This document shows positions 59,966 through 64,000 of a DNA stretch of 64,000 nt, piece after piece. The stretch comes from PKWO01 sp036384915 (GTDB lineage: Bacteria > Pseudomonadota > Gammaproteobacteria > Burkholderiales > Burkholderiaceae_D), in the NCBI GenBank assembly GCA_036384915.1, contig DASVLJ010000062.1:1-64000 (forward strand), read 5' to 3'. Position 1 is the stretch's first letter. Each line of letters begins with the position of its first letter. The notes beneath the pieces are model-generated. The model worked only from the letters and a program-made list of their open reading frames with translations. It did no database searches and was not told the origin of the DNA. A program made the position numbers and the translations under genes.

Positions 59966-62194
59966 ATGAAACATGAAGAAATCGAAGCGCTGCTGTGTGA
60001 CAAGACCGGCGCCGCCATCGCCCTGAAGGGCGTCGCTGCGCGGGTGAAGCTGCGCGGCTTACTGGGCGAGGTGGAAGTCGAACAGCGTTACCTGAACACA
60101 CAAGACACCAATATCGAAGCGGTATATACCTTTCCGCTGCCCATGGGAGCGGTCTTGCTGGCGCTGGAGGTGGAACTCGATGGCCGCGCCTTGTCCGGCA
60201 TGATCGTCGAAAAACGGCAGGCCGAAGCCGCCTACGAAGATGCCGTCACCGACGGCGATACCGCCGTCATGCTGCAAAGCGCCGGACCCGGCCTTTACAC
60301 CATGAATCTCGGCAACCTGATGGCCGGCGAGCCGTGCGTGATCCGCTATCGCTATGGCATGGCCCAGCAATGGCAGGGAGAGCACTTGCGCCTGCTGCTG
60401 CCTACCACGATCGCGCCTCGCTATGGCACGCCCTCGCCCGCGGAAATGCAACCGCACCAGGTGCCGGTCACGAGCACAACCGTGAGCTATCCGCTTTCCA
60501 TCGATATCGAGGCCGAGGGCTTGCTGGCCGAGGCGGAAGTGAACAGCCCGACACACAGGCTCGCCGTGGCCTCGCGCAACGGCAAGCTGCACATTGCGCT
60601 GGCCCAGGACGGCACGATGGATCGCGACTTTGTGCTGCTGTTCAAGTCCGCGCAGACCGATAGCTGCCTTGTGGTGCGAGATCGCGTCGAGGATCAATAT
60701 TTTGCCCTCGCCGCGCTACGCATTCCCATGCTGGCCGCACGGCAGGCGCTGCCATTGCGCCTCAATGTATTGATCGACTGCTCCGGTTCGATGGCCGGGG
60801 CCAGCATCATCCAGGCGCGCAAGGCGGCACTGGAAATATTGACGCAGTTGCGTCCGGACGACGCGTTCAACATCACGCTGTTCGGCAGCGATCATCGCCA
60901 TCTGTTTCCCAAGTTGGTTGCGGCGACGCCGGCCAATATCGCGGCCGCAGCAGAAGAATTGAGCCGGCTGCAGGCGGACATGGGAGGCACCGAAACCGGC
61001 GGCGCGCTCGATGCGTGCTATCGCATGGCCAAACGGGATGCGGGCGAGCTGCAAGACGCCATTCTGCTCATCACCGATGGCCAGATCGCCGAATATGCCT
61101 CGCTGATCGGCAAGGCGAAAAAATCGGGGCAGCGCATTTTCTCGGTCGGCGTCGGCACGGTGGTGGCCGAGGGCTTCGTGGGCGACATCGCGGAATGCAC
61201 AGGCGGCGCGTTTGAGTTGGTCAGCCCGCAGGAAGGGATGGCGGAAGTCATCCTCAAGCAATTCCACCGCCTGCGCCAACCGAAAATCGAAACGGCCAGG
61301 CTTGAGTGGGCCGCAGAGCCCTTGTGGCAGACGCCGCTGCCGAAAGCGCTCTACGCCGGCGATACGGTGCTGGCCTGGGCCGCCTTTGCTGCAGCGCCGG
61401 GCGGGCCCGTGAGCCTGCATTTCGCCCTGGAGCGCGAGCAGTCGGTTTCGGTCACGCCGGAGCTGGTGGAACATCCCGACCTGCCGCGTCTGGCGGTTGC
61501 CCGTCATATCGAGCAGCTGCGGGAAGAGCCGGCCAGGCTGGCATTGGCGCTGGAATATCAGTTGCTTACACCGCTGACGAATTTCCTCGTCGTGGCCGAG
61601 CGCGAAGCGAAAGCCGAGACCTTGCCGCAATTACAGCAGGTGCCGCAAATGGCGCCGGCGGGTTGGGGTGGGGCGGTGCTTGCCAAGAAGCGGTCGGCAC
61701 GGATTGGCCCGAGTGCAGACTTGGCAGCGGCCATGGCGGAAATGGCGGCGGTCTCCGCTGCTCCCATGATGGCTGCTGGGGCGCCGATGGAACGAGGGGT
61801 GTCCAGGGATATGGCAAGCATGATTGCCCATGCACCGGAAGAAGCGCCGTCGTTCTTCCTCGTCCGTTTGCACAAGGAGTTGGATGGCGCCCTCGACGTG
61901 AAGAAATTGCCTGTCACTTTGCGCCAGCTCGAAGCGCTGGGCCTGCCGCAAGACATAGTCACCGCCTTGCGCGAGATGATGGATAAATTCACCGACGACG
62001 AAGCGCAAGCAGTGATTGCCTTCCTGTTTGCCTTGTCTGAAGGCAGGATGAAAACCGAGCTCGTGCCGGCGATCAAGCGCCTCATCCTGCTGGGCAAGAA
62101 AAAACGCCAGCCGAGCGAAGCCATGTTATCGACCATCCAGGCCGCCGTCGCGCGTACGGACCGGCACGGCTGGAACTGGCCGGTGACGGTGTAG
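59966..62194 (+). CDS. VIT and von Willebrand factor A domain protein
   Basis: The product has 742 residues: an N-terminal VIT domain (about 10-135, with EVEQRYLNTQDTNIEAVYTFPLP and EAAYEDAVTDGDTA), a VWA domain (about 262-430) with the metal site DCSGSMAG, and a C-terminal region with low-complexity Ala/Met stretches. Unlike many VIT-VWA proteins it has no signal peptide, so it should be cytosolic. Function unknown. AAGGG at 59953-59957 gives better spacing to ATG 59966 than to 59960. Confidence 0.88.
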   Translation: MKHEEIEALLCDKTGAAIALKGVAARVKLRGLLGEVEVEQRYLNTQDTNIEAVYTFPLPMGAVLLALEVELDGRALSGMIVEKRQAEAAYEDAVTDGDTAVMLQSAGPGLYTMNLGNLMAGEPCVIRYRYGMAQQWQGEHLRLLLPTTIAPRYGTPSPAEMQPHQVPVTSTTVSYPLSIDIEAEGLLAEAEVNSPTHRLAVASRNGKLHIALAQDGTMDRDFVLLFKSAQTDSCLVVRDRVEDQYFALAALRIPMLAARQALPLRLNVLIDCSGSMAGASIIQARKAALEILTQLRPDDAFNITLFGSDHRHLFPKLVAATPANIAAAAEELSRLQADMGGTETGGALDACYRMAKRDAGELQDAILLITDGQIAEYASLIGKAKKSGQRIFSVGVGTVVAEGFVGDIAECTGGAFELVSPQEGMAEVILKQFHRLRQPKIETARLEWAAEPLWQTPLPKALYAGDTVLAWAAFAAAPGGPVSLHFALEREQSVSVTPELVEHPDLPRLAVARHIEQLREEPARLALALEYQLLTPLTNFLVVAEREAKAETLPQLQQVPQMAPAGWGGAVLAKKRSARIGPSADLAAAMAEMAAVSAAPMMAAGAPMERGVSRDMASMIAHAPEEAPSFFLVRLHKELDGALDVKKLPVTLRQLEALGLPQDIVTALREMMDKFTDDEAQAVIAFLFALSEGRMKTELVPAIKRLILLGKKKRQPSEAMLSTIQAAVARTDRHGWNWPVTV

Positions 62195-62199
62195 GGCTG

Positions 62200-62760
62200 C
62201 TATGCCCGCTTGTAGGAAGTGATGTAATCGAGCGCGGGAAATTTCAGCTTCAGGTACCAGGCCCCATCCGTGGCCTCGATCCTGTGCGGCTCCGGCCCAT
62301 TGCCCCAGGGCGGGATATCGCCATAGGCGGTCGTGAAGCGGCTGACGGTGCCTTGCATGCTGGCGTCGGTCACGTAGCCGAACGGCGTTTCCCAGGGCAT
62401 GGTGCCGAGATTGTCGAGGTTTTCCCCGAGCGTGATGAACATATGCGTGGCACGCGAATGTTCGCCGTTGCCCGCGAAGCTCAGGTAGCCGCGCCGGAAC
62501 TGGCGCAGATGCGGCAGCTTGGGGTCGTCCGGTATCGCCGCATAGGATCTGGTATGCGGCCGGGGCGGCCTTGAGCCGAACTGGCACAGGAAGTTGGCGA
62601 CGCAGCGGAACAGCGGCAGGTTATCAAAGTGGCCGTCGTCGACCAATTCCAGAAAACGCGCTGCGCCGAACGGACTCCAATCCGGCCGAACCACGATATC
62701 GATGCGGCCCTTGGTGGTTTCGCAGATGAGCTTGACCGCGTTACCTTGCTGTTCTTCCAT
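62200..62760 (-). CDS. Cyclophilin-type peptidyl-prolyl isomerase
   Basis: The product has 186 residues with a divergent cyclophilin fold: LICETTKGRIDIVV, GAARFLELVDDGHFDNLPLFRCVANFLCQFG and RGYLSFAGNGEHSRATHMFITLGENLDNL. There is no signal peptide, so it is cytosolic. It may catalyse Pro cis-trans isomerisation, but the region around the expected Arg/Phe/Gln site is altered and activity is uncertain. It is convergent with the VIT-VWA gene (5-base gap). Confidence 0.85.
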   Translation of the reverse strand: MEEQQGNAVKLICETTKGRIDIVVRPDWSPFGAARFLELVDDGHFDNLPLFRCVANFLCQFGSRPPRPHTRSYAAIPDDPKLPHLRQFRRGYLSFAGNGEHSRATHMFITLGENLDNLGTMPWETPFGYVTDASMQGTVSRFTTAYGDIPPWGNGPEPHRIEATDGAWYLKLKFPALDYITSYKRA

Positions 62761-62862
62761 GAATTTTCTCGGCCAGGCGTATTCGTGAGCGGAGTGCAGG
62801 ACGTTTGCGCCGCACGGAACGTCATCGACGCACCGTGCGGCAGAGCTTACCTCACCTCAAGC

Positions 62863-63351
62863 TTATTGCCCCCACAAATAGCAATACGCCGTGCTGCGCT
62901 CGAGATTGGCATATACCGGCCCGCGAGCCGGGGCTTTCTTGATGAAGCCGTTGGGCGCCGAAGCGGTCGGTGTGGCGCCGCAATTGTTGTGCACCCAGTG
63001 CGTGCCCGGGCCGCCGCTGGTGTAGAGCGCGCCGCAGGTGGCGAGGTGGTCGTTCACGTGGATGGCCGCGAGCGACTTCGGCACCGTGTTCGAATTCAAC
63101 ACGTAGTCCACGGCGTACACGTTGTCGATGGCGACGTCATAGGTTTGACCATCCTGGTCGGACAAGAGCTTGAGATGGGTATGGCTCAACTGCACGCCTT
63201 GCAGGGTCTGTGTCGCGGCCGCGAAGACCGGGCCGCTGACGACCGTGCCCGACACATAGGCGCCGGCACCGGCGGCGCAATCGCTCTGGTCGCTGGCCAT
63301 GGCATGCAGGCTTGCGCTCATCAATAGCGCGGCGATCAAGTTTTTATTCAT
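62863..63351 (-). CDS. Small secreted protein of unknown function
   Basis: The product has 162 residues with a signal peptide ending HAMAS. The mature part has four Cys and a beta-rich look, with a GTHWVHNNCGATPTASAPNGFIKKAPA tail. No family is recognised. It is 40 bases downstream of the partial Thr-Pro protein and on the same strand. Confidence 0.7.
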   Translation of the reverse strand: MNKNLIAALLMSASLHAMASDQSDCAAGAGAYVSGTVVSGPVFAAATQTLQGVQLSHTHLKLLSDQDGQTYDVAIDNVYAVDYVLNSNTVPKSLAAIHVNDHLATCGALYTSGGPGTHWVHNNCGATPTASAPNGFIKKAPARGPVYANLERSTAYCYLWGQ

Positions 63352-63391
63352 TTCTGTTCTCCAATTCGATAATGTTTATTCGGATAGCCGC

Positions 63392-64000
63392 TTACTGTGC
63401 CGTCACGCTGACGTTGTCGATGACGAACGAAGTCGGATATTCATAGTCGTTCACCGCGTTGAAATAGACCTCGACCGTCTGGCCCTTGTAGGCGCTCATG
63501 TCATAGCTATGCAGCTGGTATCCAGAGGCCTGGTTCGCATTGCTGAACGTAGCCAGGGTCCCAAGCACGGTACCGCCCGTGCTGCGCACTTGGACTGCCA
63601 TCGTGTCGTAAGCCTTGGTGCCGCTCTCCGCAGTGTCGACGTGCAGGTAGAAACTTAGCGTCACGGTCTTGGCCGTCGCAGGGATGGCGATTTTTTGGTA
63701 CACGGCATCGTTGAGGCTGGTCGCGCCGCCCATCCACGCGTCGTAGTTGCCTGCATAGGCCGGCTCGTCGGCCCAGTAACCGATGTCTCCGGTTGCATCC
63801 GTCCAGCCCGTGGCGCCGGATTCAAATCCGCCGTTGACGATCAGATTGGTCGGCGTTGGCGTCGGAGTGGGTGTAGGTGTCGGCGTCGGAGTGGGCGTCG
63901 GCGTCGGGGTTGGTGTCGGGGTTGGCGTGGGAGTAGGCGTCGGAGTTGGGGTGGGGGTCGGAGTTGGAGTCGGCGTAGGTGTAGGCGTCGGAGTAGGTGT
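63392..64000 (-). CDS. C-terminal end of a secreted protein with a Thr-Pro linker (runs off the window)
   Basis: The last 202 residues are visible. Reading toward the C-terminus there is a Thr-Pro repeat of about 50 residues, then a beta-sandwich-like domain starting NLIVNGGFESG and ending SFVIDNVSVTAQ, the form of carbohydrate-binding or other jelly-roll domains at the end of secreted hydrolases. The catalytic part lies outside the window, so the enzyme class is unknown. Confidence 0.8.
   Translation of the reverse strand, partial: TPTPTPTPTPTPTPTPTPTPTPTPTPTPTPTPTPTPTPTPTPTPTPTPTPTNLIVNGGFESGATGWTDATGDIGYWADEPAYAGNYDAWMGGATSLNDAVYQKIAIPATAKTVTLSFYLHVDTAESGTKAYDTMAVQVRSTGGTVLGTLATFSNANQASGYQLHSYDMSAYKGQTVEVYFNAVNDYEYPTSFVIDNVSVTAQ
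63848..64000 (-). repeat. Thr-Pro-coding repeat at the right edge
   Basis: About 25 Thr-Pro units, encoded by varied ACN-CCN codons read on the minus strand, reach the end of the window. It is an interdomain linker, not a CRISPR or satellite array. Confidence 0.85.

Noticed and set aside
63848..64000. CRISPR-like or satellite array at the right edge
   Set aside because: The repeat is a 6-base Thr-Pro coding pattern in frame with a protein and has no spacers.

Overview
This 64-kb window looks like chromosomal DNA from a betaproteobacterium, most likely of the family Oxalobacteraceae (Herbaspirillum/Massilia/Janthinobacterium/Collimonas group). The evidence is the GC-rich third codon positions, a porin-glnK-amtB operon arranged like nlmA-glnK-amtB of Herbaspirillum, the betaproteobacterial gshA-gshB-EIIA-HPr-EI block, metXW, the mreBCD-mrdA-rodA-rlpA cell-shape operon and the lpoA-yraN-diaA-dolP cluster. 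No rRNA, tRNA or CRISPR array was seen, so the genus is not settled.

Layout: 1-0.5 kb holds the broken end of what may be a Tn7-like transposon (tnsA 3' end and a tnsB stub). 0.5-5.6 kb has a J-domain protein, a secreted DUF1800/DUF1501 pair and an FMN reductase. 5.7-9.1 kb has ubiK and the nitrogen-controlled nlmA-glnK-amtB operon with NtrC boxes and a sigma-54 promoter. 9.3-14.1 kb has glutathione synthesis and a regulatory PTS. 14.2-16.1 kb has a SAM-II-like riboswitch with a terminator ahead of metXW. 16.2-23 kb has ampG, xth, pyrE and gatCAB with a small secreted-protein gene inside the gat operon. 23.3-30.4 kb is the mre/mrd/rlpA operon. 30.3-34.1 kb is rsmI and lpoA-yraN-diaA-dolP. 34.2-40.6 kb has an old-yellow enzyme divergent from a MarR regulator with two operators, yceI, a PPi-type phosphofructokinase, a secreted protein with a CapA-like phosphatase, and an EamA permease.

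40.6-53.8 kb is the most interesting region: a complete putative oligosaccharide-uptake locus. It has a TonB receptor, a ROK sugar kinase, a membrane histidine kinase with a FixJ-like regulator, then on the other strand a binding-protein ABC importer, its UgpC-type ATPase and a signal-less family 9 glycosidase. A nearly identical 19-bp palindromic sequence lies upstream of both arms, the TonB receptor and the ABC operon, which suggests one regulon driven by the local two-component system.

53.8-64 kb holds a TlpA thioredoxin, an S1/P1 nuclease, a DPP IV-like peptidase, ArsC, DUF190 and DUF3079 proteins, a MerR regulator overlapping a VIT-VWA protein behind a tandem 13-bp repeat, a cyclophilin, a small secreted protein, and the 3' end of a secreted protein with a long Thr-Pro linker that leaves the window.

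Boundaries were read by eye. Family names come from recognisable motifs and lengths, not from a database search.
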